The translations under genes and the position numbers were made by a program. From a virus: DNA of 64,000 nt. The notes under the pieces are model-generated. The model saw only the letters and a program-made list of their open reading frames with translations. It searched no databases and had not been told where the DNA came from. Each line of letters starts with the position of its first letter. Within the stretch, counting starts at the first letter, position 1. The stretch lies in IMG/VR virus record IMGVR_UViG_3300030098_004409, positions 46,289 through 110,288 of that record; one strand, given 5' to 3'. Below, one piece after another: positions 37,601 through 49,100 of the stretch.

Positions 37601-40110
37601 ACCTTCATGCACAAATTAAATCCGAAACCATCAGAAAATTTATAGCCATTAGTCATCCACCTAGCTTTTACTGTAGATGTTATTGGATATAGAGTATCCT
37701 TGTCTATGCCTTCAAGTTCTTCCCTATACTGACTGATTGAAGCGTTTCTGCCGTCACTATAAACTCCATTATTGTACCTATAATAAGGGAAAACTTTTTT
37801 GATGAAGAAGTCATCTGTTTGACGTTGATCAGAGCCTGACTGTTTAAAAGACGATTTTCTATTACCCAAGAAGGTGGGGGTCATGCCTTTTACTACTGGT
37901 GTGGTATCCATAAAAACCATACCGCTTGTATGTCCTGCCTTGTCACCTACGATTCTATAATTTTGCACATTTGGAAATTTTCTCTCTTCATTGTCAAAGT
38001 TAGAAATAGTCCGTTTGCCCCGGTTTTTATAAACTATATCTGACACCAAGCCACCAGAAGATTTTTCTAATAGATGCTTGCTATCTCTTGCAGTAAATAA
38101 ATCTCCTATATCTCCTTCTGAGATAAAATTGGATATCATCGCCCTGTGCCAATACAAGTTTCTGTAGTCTGTAAATTCAGAAAACTCAACTCCACCATCT
38201 AGAAAGGGTGGAGCTTTTATATATGGATTATACGTAGAAGCGTTTATTTCCTCTGCCTCGTTAATCGTGTGTATGCTGCCATCCGAAATATCTATTTTAT
38301 AAAGCCAAACCCTACCATATGGCTCGTGCTTGGGGAATTTCATTTTATGTCCCCATTCAGGAATCCTAAGATGCTCTGAAGACTCATTTGAAGAAATTGG
38401 ATCAAACTGTGATTTGTGATATTCTTGATCGTAATTTATGCCATACTCGGAAGAATAGGTATTTCCCATCTCTCCAACCGCAAGCCAATAATAGTCTGTG
38501 CCGGGTTGTTTGATGATGTCTAAAGACTGCCCAAACCGATATGCTTCGGGCAACAATTCTAAAGCGTCATAATTATCGTAGTCTCCTGTCGTTTTTTTGG
38601 GGGTCTCTCCAGCGATAATATACGAACCTTTGTCAGTATCCCCAGATCCATTGAGGCCGTTGGGGGAAAATAGAGTTGTCTTATATCTCCATGCCCCATT
38701 TGACTGCTGAGTACCTTCGTGGTATGCCCAAGAAATTGAAGTTAAATCCCGCAAACCAGAAGTCGTTGTTGGTTGTGAAAAGTCCTTATCGTCATACAAA
38801 AGGTATTCTGTGTCAACAGCGGTTCTCTTTACATACTTGACTCCATTAATTGGATGGATTGTATCTTTACCAACATCACCAAGAGCCGAAACTATCTTAA
38901 TTTTATCGCCATTACACAACAACTTTGTATCGTGTGTACCGTCTCCAGAAGGTCCAGTGATGGTTATTTTATTTCCATCTACTGCAGTAATACCGCCTTT
39001 TCTTCTTTCATAGACATCAACTCTACCGCATCTATTTACAACACCCTTCTTGTAAAAGAAAGAACCGTCTTTAATTTTATCTGAAATATCTACCAGCATC
39101 TGGTATTTTTCAGGAACCTGAGTGGTTCCTTCTCTCATGATATACTTTATTGTCGTGCCGCTGCGACCGTTGTAAAGAGCGTGTAATTGCTGCTTTGTTA
39201 TTTTGTCCTTATTTTCGCTTGGTAAAGGATAAGCGAATCCGGTTTTATATTTAGGATTATTATAAATAGCTTCGTTATATGTCCATCTACCATCAATAGG
39301 GGCTTGTGCATTTATGTGATAAACAAACGGTCTAGCGAAAGACCAACTAAGGCCACCAAAGTCTTCCATTACAGCCCTATTAATGTCTCCATCAAAAGAA
39401 ATCTCTTTTTCTCCGAGGAGCCAGTTGTCTTCATCGGGAGTGTCAGGTAATAAGTCCGCAAGCTCACTGAGGTCAATTCTGAATCTATAACCAATGTTTT
39501 TACCTGCGTTGCTTGGGCTTGACTCAATATCATGCCGATTTGAAACGGAAGCATCAGGGTCAAGTTGCCTACCCAAGAGTTGAGTAGGGCTTGTTGCTAG
39601 TGTGCCAATCTGTGGAAAAAATATTGCTGTAGTGAGCTCAGCGTCGCTTACAGAAAAGTCATGAAAAGATTCAACGCTCGTGTCTATTACTAGGTAAGCC
39701 TCTGTAATGGCTTCATTAGCAAGATAGACTTCTTGGGAATGATTGCGGTATGAGACGAGAGCAATATCATCGAGTATTTTAATATCGCTAGGGTTCATAG
39801 CGTCTTTTTTGCGATCTACTATCACCTGAGTGTAGTCTATGTTGTTTGGGTTGCTCTGGCCCTCCGGATACTTTGGTCCCCAGAGACCATAAATAGATTC
39901 TGTTCCAGATAGATAAGGGCTATACCCAAAAGCATTTACATTTGGTGTTTGATTAAGAGTTGTTGCGCGATCATTGAAGTTCGTGAACTGATTAATTCCT
40001 CCGGGAGCTTGCATGAAAAGATCAGACGCAGCGTTCCTTTGAAATGTACCATCAGTCCCCGTCTGGTCATTCTGTATATGTAATGATTTCTTTGTGTTGA
40101 ATTCTCTCAT
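31684..40110 (-). CDS. Giant fibre-like protein with propeller-type and ASG repeats (2808 aa)
   Basis: A 2808-residue protein. The first about 1600 residues are acidic and Tyr/Asp-rich with no clear family. FAGAKIKIVG-type and DGAVHIFKDDSGW segments (about 2260-2310) resemble FG-GAP beta-propeller blades. Two blocks of about 20-residue beta repeats with the core SGxxxLxIxG lie at about 1705-1965 and 2490-2808, for example SGATTLHM-type, GTTLFIGSPDPASGILGL and SGNLNMITFGY at the end. Such repeat arrays are common in trimeric fibres and receptor-binding proteins. It follows the tape measure gene by 6 bases. Central fibre or host-recognition protein is inferred; no tail-spike enzyme motif is seen. 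Confidence 0.6.
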   Translation of the reverse strand: MREFNTKKSLHIQNDQTGTDGTFQRNAASDLFMQAPGGINQFTNFNDRATTLNQTPNVNAFGYSPYLSGTESIYGLWGPKYPEGQSNPNNIDYTQVIVDRKKDAMNPSDIKILDDIALVSYRNHSQEVYLANEAITEAYLVIDTSVESFHDFSVSDAELTTAIFFPQIGTLATSPTQLLGRQLDPDASVSNRHDIESSPSNAGKNIGYRFRIDLSELADLLPDTPDEDNWLLGEKEISFDGDINRAVMEDFGGLSWSFARPFVYHINAQAPIDGRWTYNEAIYNNPKYKTGFAYPLPSENKDKITKQQLHALYNGRSGTTIKYIMREGTTQVPEKYQMLVDISDKIKDGSFFYKKGVVNRCGRVDVYERRKGGITAVDGNKITITGPSGDGTHDTKLLCNGDKIKIVSALGDVGKDTIHPINGVKYVKRTAVDTEYLLYDDKDFSQPTTTSGLRDLTSISWAYHEGTQQSNGAWRYKTTLFSPNGLNGSGDTDKGSYIIAGETPKKTTGDYDNYDALELLPEAYRFGQSLDIIKQPGTDYYWLAVGEMGNTYSSEYGINYDQEYHKSQFDPISSNESSEHLRIPEWGHKMKFPKHEPYGRVWLYKIDISDGSIHTINEAEEINASTYNPYIKAPPFLDGGVEFSEFTDYRNLYWHRAMISNFISEGDIGDLFTARDSKHLLEKSSGGLVSDIVYKNRGKRTISNFDNEERKFPNVQNYRIVGDKAGHTSGMVFMDTTPVVKGMTPTFLGNRKSSFKQSGSDQRQTDDFFIKKVFPYYRYNNGVYSDGRNASISQYREELEGIDKDTLYPITSTVKARWMTNGYKFSDGFGFNLCMKVDDVTNGEKPIIAISNTTFPYSASISISVDRQLQYLQTTLNAYKKKKDYEDPFTQAFIDRHTKSNDFIRDFCSDDNELGSRFAKGSIFICNPNTGGNPQELDHYIKANETIATRAFMNVDEDYTDWYGNPPAMIFKDNMLLVGTDEGNIKVFNQGEKIDLYYKNTKPPVTAHRTKIDLRRFRGGTPINPLSQLSRFNTPAIGENVDDYHHFSDEEKLMTDEYHFGEPESKNSYPTYKYAIEGWVYYTYRPSDYNEDSEIRTWTLHEKITLPSTDIGQGNADWFILGDERGTTRTQSITTKFTVGTIHPQSDMIKCPIYGTKSLEAPATAYSIDKQLQNLNDQESIASKHLQGDELLKQSFGYSFRYDEGLLIANAPSYTNEFGYASIGDTPTLAHRLYVYEVKPNGVSRFLQKITPAVVDSTNRTLDGFKEGAITFSGGTHKSTTIPYFMSNMYDILNGKIVLMTPHQTAIFSDSGRSILPTYLEQARTSESVPYFSFLETFNPKNSFDLNSMYRYSGDTGINYPANIFDINDQHSGFCAFYNIETLPKDNNSMRIITGLKIKVAVDTNSTTVGTNSPAAVFPSLVLYTDDPRNTINQVGGNISTSKITFGPNSSTNADNDSPPLYKDGLQDSGSLFRGAKYVSSSLENEGWIGEYVFTRDDILEFINDSTFIKDSSSNRTIRNSDGKGSKVGSYVFAFDDKNQPAFDSTVTPESTLILGLVSHNLWRTPWKEDGEYITEDDRKSLNYIPYSKAYTPEINDHSFINKAKVLSVEVSYRDIEIAKVRKFDCKVIDDSHTDETDSIIRLGRSNTPAFYDDAGEIYAGTHSSSIQILKAGNGSATRTVSDFIANDMQNPEFLSLSILSLPQSSGKLTSNVIGSAPASGLMPMHISGVAPARGDTSLYIGPLESKQFLGVVLPSPFDFKCSTTSLFMPTPLGDFVSSTADLVFAGGSGVSNTTSLFTGAAAVSGVMNLGIGQSAPSSGNMNIAVSGVHGAYNSIPCMQGNLYMNSTHVDNSDMTIQMGRITTTAEETLFIGSPDPASGILGLNINTAPTNSGLDLYNKGYDLSSTTANLYIGEQSSEGSTTLFLMQPHRLPFEDPQSPPVLEEGDEIQIPPLYISGAAIPSANSLDNNYEHQKQIRYADKLFDKSPRAESLVSYTESNSISRNALDAGNTNDYGIKRISNVGARLSEYTGVGSFDFYENELSRESIDSNGSLLAIGANANVLVSQPKLDIFNILDSESVELHQTYTHFNKDLRSLGIITENQSVSLYFKDVKVSDKNKIAVSARVSVDASISDMIFILEDTSIEEVKTRINEIKECTLVKPPRFSSEIVTEERWGIVAAFTSNSWQNSDNNNIIINKFMGTSIEWKGEDLYYDKQSAQFASVYTRYESDNYASEERTISVFSISDMNGYVSNINNIPEGTKLAFGAKIKIVGDLAFVASPLLDPYIANNNLSGINAASPDGAVHIFKDDSGWSYVDSVYSGGYTTSTIGGLDSCAYDAKLFGYDIDYNQGSSLLAISEPISNTVYQFSVNDAGVPSLLNSYTNSDSRYGTFVNSSSRSLITNGSSSINDAVYNESISFNSSELTSEIQGYISQEEAISSVAHDVVLARSIDMKGTEALLAVRDFVVSYGAGKTLEVQKISLFKLKDINGTLFIAGPLNSTATTTLVTEPIGAASGDLGITFAAYGTGNITSLYMKTPEPASGAPTLHMRGPIFGAPTLFLDADMKPTSGISPLTTFGPSGISTDASLSISAHRSSTLESSLHALGGAVEGMVTTGAFGLRVGQRDVFNASGTQDFLMTGNVNANPVTGVSLYMGAGDFGPSSGVSPLRLEGPEKLEASGTTFMRLQVDPASGPSEAGLPLFMKNTQAEQDRNVNKGWGIESSDMSLSLMSHSLGSGNLDLLVYRRGVGGGFELESDTSLYIKNIMDSGNANVYISGAAIASQTATLVIPSGIGDGSGNLNMITFGY

Positions 40111-40116
40111 ACTCGC

Positions 40117-43100
40117 CTATGTTCTTCTATCTTGTCTGTCTCGGAAGTTCTGGAACATTTGTTTTAGTTTTCCTGTAGACTGCTGTGCTACCTGATCTGC
40201 TATTGTATTCACAATACTGTTAATAGCTTCTTGCGAGAAGCCGGGTATAGACAACTGTCCGTTAACTGTAATATTGTGATTAATTGATATATTGCTCATC
40301 TGTGCTATTGTAGAACTGAGCAGCTCAGAAAGCGCACTAAATCCATTAAAAGCAGCAGTAAATCCATCAAAAGCTGTTGCGATGCTAGAGCTAAGTGTAT
40401 TAATTGAATTGCTTAAGGCGCTGAAGTCAAGACCGCCCGAACCAGATGCTAGGTCTCCATTTGTTAAGTATTGTACTCCCCCGCCATGCTTCATTCCGGG
40501 AGCGCCTTTATGACCTTTATTGATAGATCTCATAAACCCTACACCGTATTTGTCTACAGCAGATTTGCTCATCACAAACTCGCCCGGAGTCAACATAGCT
40601 GGCACTGTATCAGTCCCCTTAGCCATACCACCCTTGGCGAAGTAACTAGCACCGAATGAACCAAAATCATTAGGCAAAGCTCCAGTAGCGTAGGTGTCTT
40701 GTATCATTTTTAGCACTTCATTCGGGTATCCAGTCTTCCATCCTGCAGCGACTCTTTCTCTTACAAATGCTCCCATTTGCTCAACAGGATTCCATGCTCC
40801 AGATTTAATCCTATCAACCAAAAAGGCTGCTGCCTGCTGCGCTAACCCACCACTAAAAGTGAAAGAGCCTAACTCGCCAAGTGCCATACCAGCGCGCCTA
40901 ACTGCACCATCAAATCCCGGAAGCTTTCTCTGTTGAGCATACCTACTCCATAGCGCTGCAAACATAGGACCTGTAGCATTAGCTAAAGACATCGTGTCGG
41001 AGCCTGCAACAGGAATCGCGCCGGGAGCTCCGATCGCGCCACCGGGATTTGCTACAACATCTGTAAACAAGAATGGTCCCGACATGCCAAATCTTGGAAG
41101 CCCAGCAAAATACCCACCAAAGTCAAGGTTTTTTACATCTGAATCCCTAGTCAGCGAAAAGGCGTAAAAGTATCCATCTGACCGACTTGCGTCTTTAGCG
41201 TATAAACCATTTTCGTTATTTCCAACGCCGGTATATTTATACGTGCCATGATTAGGATCAAATCCACTTGCAAAAGGAAGTCGATTCCAAACACCTCTTC
41301 CATGTTCGTTAATATTCATCATATATGATTTAACTATATCAGCACCAAAAAGTGGTGTGTTGCCTTTGGAAAATTGGCCTATCCATTTGGCTGCGATTGC
41401 GGGGTCTTCTTTTTCCATGTCGTTTGTAGTCCAGAACATTGGATCTATTACTGGACCTCCCTCAGCAAACATCTGGGGAACTGCTCCGCTATTTATTGCG
41501 CTCATGAATGATTTACCGTATTTGCCTACGGCAGATTTTTTCATAACAAATTCGCCGGGAGTTAGCATCGCTGGAACAGTATCTTTATTACCAGCGCCCG
41601 GAACAGAACCACCAGTAGCAAACTTAAATCCTCCACCTAGAACTCCGTTAGCATTTAGGCTATTCATCAAAGCGTCCATTCTTATATCGAAGCGTTGAGC
41701 TAATCCAAATGTCACTCCCTGATGCTGAACCCAAGCGTTGTTAATCCACCCTATAATCTGATTCAATACACCTTGTGCTGCAACTAGAGCGATGGACAAA
41801 GCTTGCATGTCACCTACTAACTGATTTCCTATTGGGGTCATTACCTCAAGATCTGCTTCTAGTGAAGCTGCTTCACCGCTGGTAAGCATGCTAGAGGCCA
41901 TATTACCTATGTCGTCATTGTTATCTTGAATAACAACAGAATTAGCTTGTGCTTGCTGAAGTATCGCTTTGACTGTTGATTGGTCCGCCAACAGTTCGTT
42001 GTTGGCTGTATTTGCCTGAATATTCGATGTATTATCTGTAATATGTGTCAGAGATTTTTCTACGCCCTTTATATCCGCTGAATTTAATTTTACTGTATTA
42101 AGAATTTTATCTAATCTCATATCACGAGCAGGGCCGAACTGAGATACTGCACGACCTCCAGTAGAGAAGTAAGGCCCTGTGTTGCCGAGCCCTCCACCGT
42201 TAATACTAGCCATGAAGCCTAAGCCATATTTGTCTACGGCAGATTTCTGCATAACGAACTCGCCCGGTGTGAGCATTGCTGGAACCGTGTCTGTACCCTT
42301 GGGGCTCCAGTCAACACCGCCAATTGGACCACCCTTTGCTTTCATTTGAGGCTTGGGAGCTACACCAAAGCCCATGTCAGGAAGCGCGAATGGTTGATTT
42401 GCTCCGGCGGCATTTTGAGGCGGCAACCCTACTTTTAGCCATTGTGGTATCTGCCCGAGTTCCTTACTAAACCAATCACTCCAAGGTCGTGATGGGTTCG
42501 CTATGTCTGCATCTATGATGGCGTCGCGAGCACTGTTTTGCATTCTGGTTAGATGATCATCAATTGGTTTAAAACCAAAGAATAACCCTAACATGAATTC
42601 ATCAAACCTTTCGCCAATATTCTCCCAAGTTGGATAGTGGTCAGTTGTCCATTCCTTCATTTGAGCTAATGCTTTTGCGTTCATCGTCAACAGGCCGGCT
42701 GCTCCTCCTGCAGGTATACCTGCGCCGGGCTTCAAAAGTTTACCCTTAAGACTCATTTGGCTAAATGACAAACTCCCATCAGCATTTGCTGCTGTTACAT
42801 GACCTGACGCCCCCATTCCCAAAACAGTCTGCCCCAAAGCAGCAAAATATGGGAATAGACCATCAAAATGTTCCGCGTTTCTTTTTACGTCTGAAAGCCA
42901 CCTTACGGTTCGGTTGTCTTCAATTCTAGGGTCGAATACACCCTCTTTTCCAAATAACTGATGATCTTGAGGTATTCGTGCTATGCCAATTAGAGGTGGC
43001 TCAGGAGATTCGCCCAGAACACGGAAAAGTGTTGATGCTTTCTGTTCTGGAGTACCGTATCCAATTTTAAAGTTTCTTCTTAAGGCCGCTACTACACCTG

Positions 43101-46100
43101 CTTCTTGGGCTGCATCTCCAGCTGCTTCGTCCGCTGCAGCTTGTTCCGCTTCATTTTTGATGGCCCCTAGATTGTCCCCGCCTAATTTAAACTTAGCATT
43201 TCCCCTCCCGAAAACGTTAATTTCAATAGCATCAAGCAAATTCGCCACGGCCTCAGCATCTCCTCCTCTTAATGCATTAGCAAGTGCTACAAACTGACCT
43301 TTAGTATCGTTTACGATTTTCTGCCCGGATGCGTTCTTAGCAATTAGATCTCTTGAGAAGTCTTTTCCCAAAACAGAACTGCCTTTCCAAGGTATATATC
43401 CCAATGCGCCAAAGAAGGACTCATTAATTTTTTCGACCAGATCACCTACTGGTCCAACTCTCCACTCACTTTTGAGGCTGGAATACGGGTACTTCAGGGT
43501 CTTATCTATTGCGTCTCTTGAAGTGACACCCGGACCGACTGACCATTTAGACCATGAAGAGTTAGTAATAAGATCTGCCATCTTTTCAACCGTTCCATCC
43601 AGCTTCAGTGGGAAGAACTTAGGGTCTTTAAAAAATTCTGTTATGTTATCAGCGAATGCTTTATTATCATACATGTTGGATTTGACATATTTTCCCCAGT
43701 TGCCGTAACTGCGATCCATTAGCCCAGACGCTGCCTTTTTAAAGTTTTTAGTCATTTCTTTGACATTTACCAAACCTTTTGCTGATGAGAGCATTGGACC
43801 ATACCAAAGCGCATCAGCCTCTTTCCACATTGTATCAATCTCATCAACAAAATTAAAGGATTGCTGGGTTGGACTTTTATAAAAACCATAAGCGTTGTTC
43901 ATATCCGGATACAACATATTATATGCAGATTGTGGCGTATAGAAAGGTTGACCATTTATTATAGTTCCGGGAGGCCATATGGCACCAGTTGTAGTCATCT
44001 TTTCCAGATTCATTATACCTGTTTTCATAGCCGGTATGTTAGCAAAGAATTCAGATTTATTTGGTATTTCCCCGAGATTGAACTCATCAATGTCAGCCTG
44101 TCTCTTGACTATAGCACGAAGTGCATTAGCAAACTTTGTGTCAAACAAAGCCACATCAGTACCGGGATCTTGATTAGCAAAAATCCATGCCAGATCTGTT
44201 GTAAGCCCTTCCCCTTGAGCGTAATCATAGATAAGAGCACCTTTCTCTGGAGCACCAATTGCCGATTTGCCTTTATAGCTAGAATCGTAAAAGAATCTGA
44301 TATAGTTAACCAGATCCGTTAAGTGCTTTGGATCTTTAACGGATGAGACGCCGGGAAATGTTGTCATCCACTTAACAGAATTGACAGCTCCTGCATACCC
44401 ATTTTTATTGTTTGGCGGATTCTTTAAAAGATCATGCACATTATAATAATCGTAAACCGCCTGCAGATGATACTTCCACTTGTCAACATCCCATCCTTTT
44501 CTCTGAAGAGCACCATCCTTAGATATAGAAAACGGACTTTTGACGATGCTACCGGGTCTATAGTTATTCCATGCCGGAAATTTTTCACCTAACTGACTTC
44601 CCGTATCATATTTTATATATCCAGCCATTCCGCCTCCGCCCATCTCTCCGGGAAGCCAATCGCCAGCATCTTCAACTTTAATGCTTGATCCTGCGTTTAA
44701 AAGACTTTTGTGATTTTCCTTTAAAGCTTCCTTAAGAGCTATACCGTCATCGCTAAAAGACTTAGATAGCTTATCGACGGCTCCGCTATTGTTGGGAGAT
44801 GTCACAACTCCACCTTTAGCCAAGTATGTAGTTTTTCCACTATTTATAGATTTTAGCAACCCCATATTTTGAGATGTTGCTTTTTTATTAACAACAAACT
44901 CTCCCGGCGTCAACATAGCAGGAACAGTGTCTGTGCCTTTAGCTTTAAATGCTGTGTTACTTATGCTCTGACCTTCTGCGGCATAAATAATACCCCCTTG
45001 AGCTCTTCTTTGTGGAGGTCTTCCCCCTCCTGCAGCATCGCCGCCAGCATCTCCCGCTGCTATCTGAGCGTCTTCTAGTGTGGCAACCAAATCACCAATT
45101 GCGGCTATAAGATCCTGCATCTGCTGGAATTCTGCCTGTTGAAGCGCTGTAGCAGCAGCTTGTTCTTCCGCATTAATTGCTCTTAAATCGTTTATAAGCT
45201 TGTCTTCTTTTGTAGTAGACTCAAAAATCTTTTTCAATTCTTGTGGATTTAATCCGAAACCACGAGCTCTAATAGCCAATGCGTTTGCCATCTGAGCTTG
45301 TAATCTTTTGGATATATCTCCGCCAGTCATTCCCGGACGGAGTTCTATATCTTTAAGTCTATCAAGCAGTCCACCAACAGCACCTCTCATTTGATCTGGA
45401 ATCGCATTGAGATTACCGGTAGCTAAAACTCTTTGCAATGCAACAAAAGTTTTATCCATTTCTAATCTTGATTCATTACTGGCAAAAGTGAACTCTTTGA
45501 TGAGACCTTGAATCGTCTCTCTATTACCTCGCTCTTTTTCGATCTCTCCCATTACGGCGGCAGCTAACTCAGCTTGATTCGCTAAATCAGCCAACCCTTC
45601 CTTGAGAAGCTTCGTCTCGTTGTTCAATTTTTTCTGCTCGTTTTGAAGTTTAATTACTTCTTCGGCCTGACCTCTGTCCGCTTTAATTTTTATTTGGGCG
45701 GCTACTTCTTGTTGGCGCTGTCTCTTTCTTTCTAGCTGTATATTTATTGCCTCAACTCCGCCTCCAACTAGACCTGCTCCTGCCAAAGGTGCATTTCTTC
45801 TCTGCTCTGCTGCTGCACCAACTTCCCCAACTGTTAGTTGTCTACCTTGGGCCTTGGCTAGCCTTTCCGCTCCTTTGATTTGCACATCAACCATTTTGGT
45901 GAAAGCTTTAGCGACCGAATTCTCAGCCTTGATCACAGCGTCACCAAACTTGAAGAGCGCGCCAAGATATGCATTTTGAGCTTTAGCCAAGTCCTGAAGA
46001 ACCTTAATTTGTTCTTCATTAGCTTCATTCAGTATCGAAGTTATTTCTTGTATTTCATCTGGAGTCAAGCCATCTTCAAACATGGCTAGTATTTCGTTTC

Positions 46101-49100
46101 TTATGTCTGCATCAAGACCACTCAGATCTATACCTTGATCCCTGAAAAATTCATCAACTTTAAGTTCAGATGCAGTCTCGCTTAGACTACCACCAAATTC
46201 CCTTAAGCCTTCTTCTGTTAGAACTTTTCTAATCCTTTCAGTCTCTTTCATTTGTTCGAGCAGTTTTTGAGTCTCTCCTTCTATACCAAATTGCTCAGCC
46301 GTCTGCATGGCTGCCTGCTCTGCCTCTGGAGTGATAGTTCCACTGGTTAGTGTCCCTATCAGTTTATCATTTTGGGTTCTGTATTGTTTTACGCTTCCTG
46401 TGAGAGCGCCAAATTCCATCATTACACTATCCATAGTGCCGCTGAAGTTTAGTAGCTCTACAGCAAATACGTCTATCGCTGCGGCAGCCTGAGCAGAAGC
46501 TCTAGCCATAGCTATGTCTGCTCGTAGCTTTTGTTCAGCAGTTTCCCTAGCTTTTTGCTCGGCTTCAAGTCTTTCTTTGTCGGCTTTCTTTTGGGCCTCC
46601 ATTGCCTTTTCTGCGTTTGAATTTGCCTCCTGCTGTATTAAAGTCGATTCTAGAGTAGCTATCTGCCTTCTCTGCTCGACAGTCATATTCTCTTCTAATA
46701 CGCCTACAAGCCCTAACCTTGCTTTGGCCTCTTGTTTCATTTGACCAGTCATTAACATCTGTACGCTAAATGCTTGCCTAATAGCGTTTCCAAGGTTCTG
46801 ATAACCTTTCTGTACATCCTTATTGGCCAAGACCTCTTCAATACTCTTGCCGCTTTTGGATAGCTCGTCAATAGTGCCTCTAATACCACTCCTGAGTTTC
46901 TCGGCCTGCTCAAATAAAGTCTGTGCCATCTCTTTCATGGCGTCAACACCTTTTTCTCTTATTTCAGTGAAAATTTCTGAAGCATCCATATCTGCTCGCA
47001 CATCCGAGGTAGCCCCTGATTCAAGCATCATGAACGCTTGCATGGCGCCGGCTGCTCCGGTAGCTTTAGTTGAAAATTCTTCAAATGCAGTGTTCTGTCT
47101 TTTTAGCAGCTCTATACCGTCTAACTGTTCAAGCTCCATCATCTTCTGAGCATTTGATAGGTTCCCCACGGCTGCAGCTGATTCATACAAAGCGGTCGCA
47201 AGGAGCGTCCCTCCATTGAGTATTCCTTCTTCGGCAGTAGCAAAAGACTCTCCAATCTTATAGCCCGCCGCCGCTACTGCAACCGCTGCTACAGTTCCCG
47301 CCGCCGCCAGACCTACAAGCGCAGGTATAGCTAAACTCAAACCTCCAGTAAACGGAACAAGTACTACGGCAAGAGCTGTAACGGCTGCACCGATGGCGGC
47401 GCCCCACAGTCCTCCGGACGCAGCTGCTTCAGCTTGTAAAGCGCTTCTTACCCTCTGTTGACTTTGCGCTAAATTCTCGGCTGCCGCACCTCCTTCTTTG
47501 AGAGAGCTAATCGTATCGTGAAATCCTTTGGCCATATCTTCTGCCGCAGCTTTGGCATTCATAAACATAAGAACAGCGACAGTTATTCCTATGGTAAGTA
47601 TAGCCGCAGCACCCCCAACCCTAAGCATTGCAGCAGTAGCTAGATTGGAAGCTTGAGTCTCATAGTGTTTAGCTGCAGTATTAAGGCCGGATGCCTTCAT
47701 TTCCTGAGCCTTAGCAAGTGCGTTTTGATAAGTTGTATTCTTTTCTAAAAGTTTAGCGACAACGCTTTCAGTCGCTGACGCGGCAACCATACCAAACATC
47801 GTGACAAGCATAGTACCTGTCATAATCATTTCATTTAATTGGTCATCGAACAAACCTAATTGCTGCGTCACCATCGGAAGCATCATTCCCAACATCATCA
47901 TGTTGTTCATAGCCGCCATGCCTCCTCCGCCACCTCCTCCGGCGGCGACTGCTACTCCACCACCACCTCTTGGTGCTCCTGTTGTTGAGGCTGCTGCTCC
48001 GGCTTTGTTTATATTGGCAATAGCTGCAGTTATAGCAGCTTCCAATTTTTCAAAGAATTGATCTGTATCGGCAGAAGCCATGCTAACCTGAGTGACAGAT
48101 ATCGCGCCACTATTTAGACCTTTAGTCATATCCAAGATGGCGTCATTAAGGCCACTGAGTAGATAATAAGTTCCACCTAGTCGATTAGCAATATTTAGCA
48201 TTTGTTTTGATACGGTAGCTACGGGCGCAGCGAGCTTAGCAAACATATTACCCGCTCCGCCAATACCTGTAATAGCATTTGTCATGCCCTTAACAACATT
48301 TGTGGCTCCCGCCATTAGAGCGTTGGCGACGTTGATACTTACTTCAGCAAGAAGTTGACCAGACGCGTTTAGAGCATTACCCATAAGTATTGCTCCTGAA
48401 CTCATTGGGTTCAGATCATCTAATCGAGCAATGACCGAGCCACCAAACGTATTAAGGTCAGTTGCTACGGCCTCAATGGGGGTTACTAGCGTGTCAAAAA
48501 GCGCAACTTTTTCTATCAGTTCTTTTCCAAAAGTATTTAGATGCTTTTCTACCTCTTTCATTGCTCTCTCTACGGCTTTACCGGGACCTGAGAATTGCGC
48601 TTTGAGAGTCTTATCTATAGTTGTAAGGCCTTTAGCAAAATCGGCCATAGAGGTTTTGACTACTGATACAGTAGAATCAATCTGTGCTTTGAAAGTGTCA
48701 TCTATTGTTGACATCCCGGCAGCAAAGTTTTGCACACCTTCAGAAACTACTGTCCCCGCATTAGCTATAGAACCAGCTAGAGGTTGTATAGCTCCGATTA
48801 GTTTCTCGTCTATTGATTGCAGAACATTGATATCGTCAACGGCAGTAGATATAGTATTAGCAAGAGCATTAGCTGCGCCGTTTATCTTTTCGTCTATTCC
48901 TTGAAGGGCTGCGAAGTCATCGACAACTTGAGTTAGAGACTGGCCAATCGTATCTAATTTATATGATAGGGTTGTGGCGGATTTGGCTAGTGCCTCCATA
49001 GAGGTATTAACACCTGTGCCAATATTCATTCCCCCGCCAGCAGGAACTCCAGTGCCACTAGTTCCATTGGCGAAGAACTGGACTGGGCCACCTTTATTAA

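Noticed and set aside
47801-48061. A plus-strand Pro/Ala-rich frame inside the tape measure gene
   Set aside because: It is the complement of the Gly-rich hydrophobic segment of the tape measure protein.
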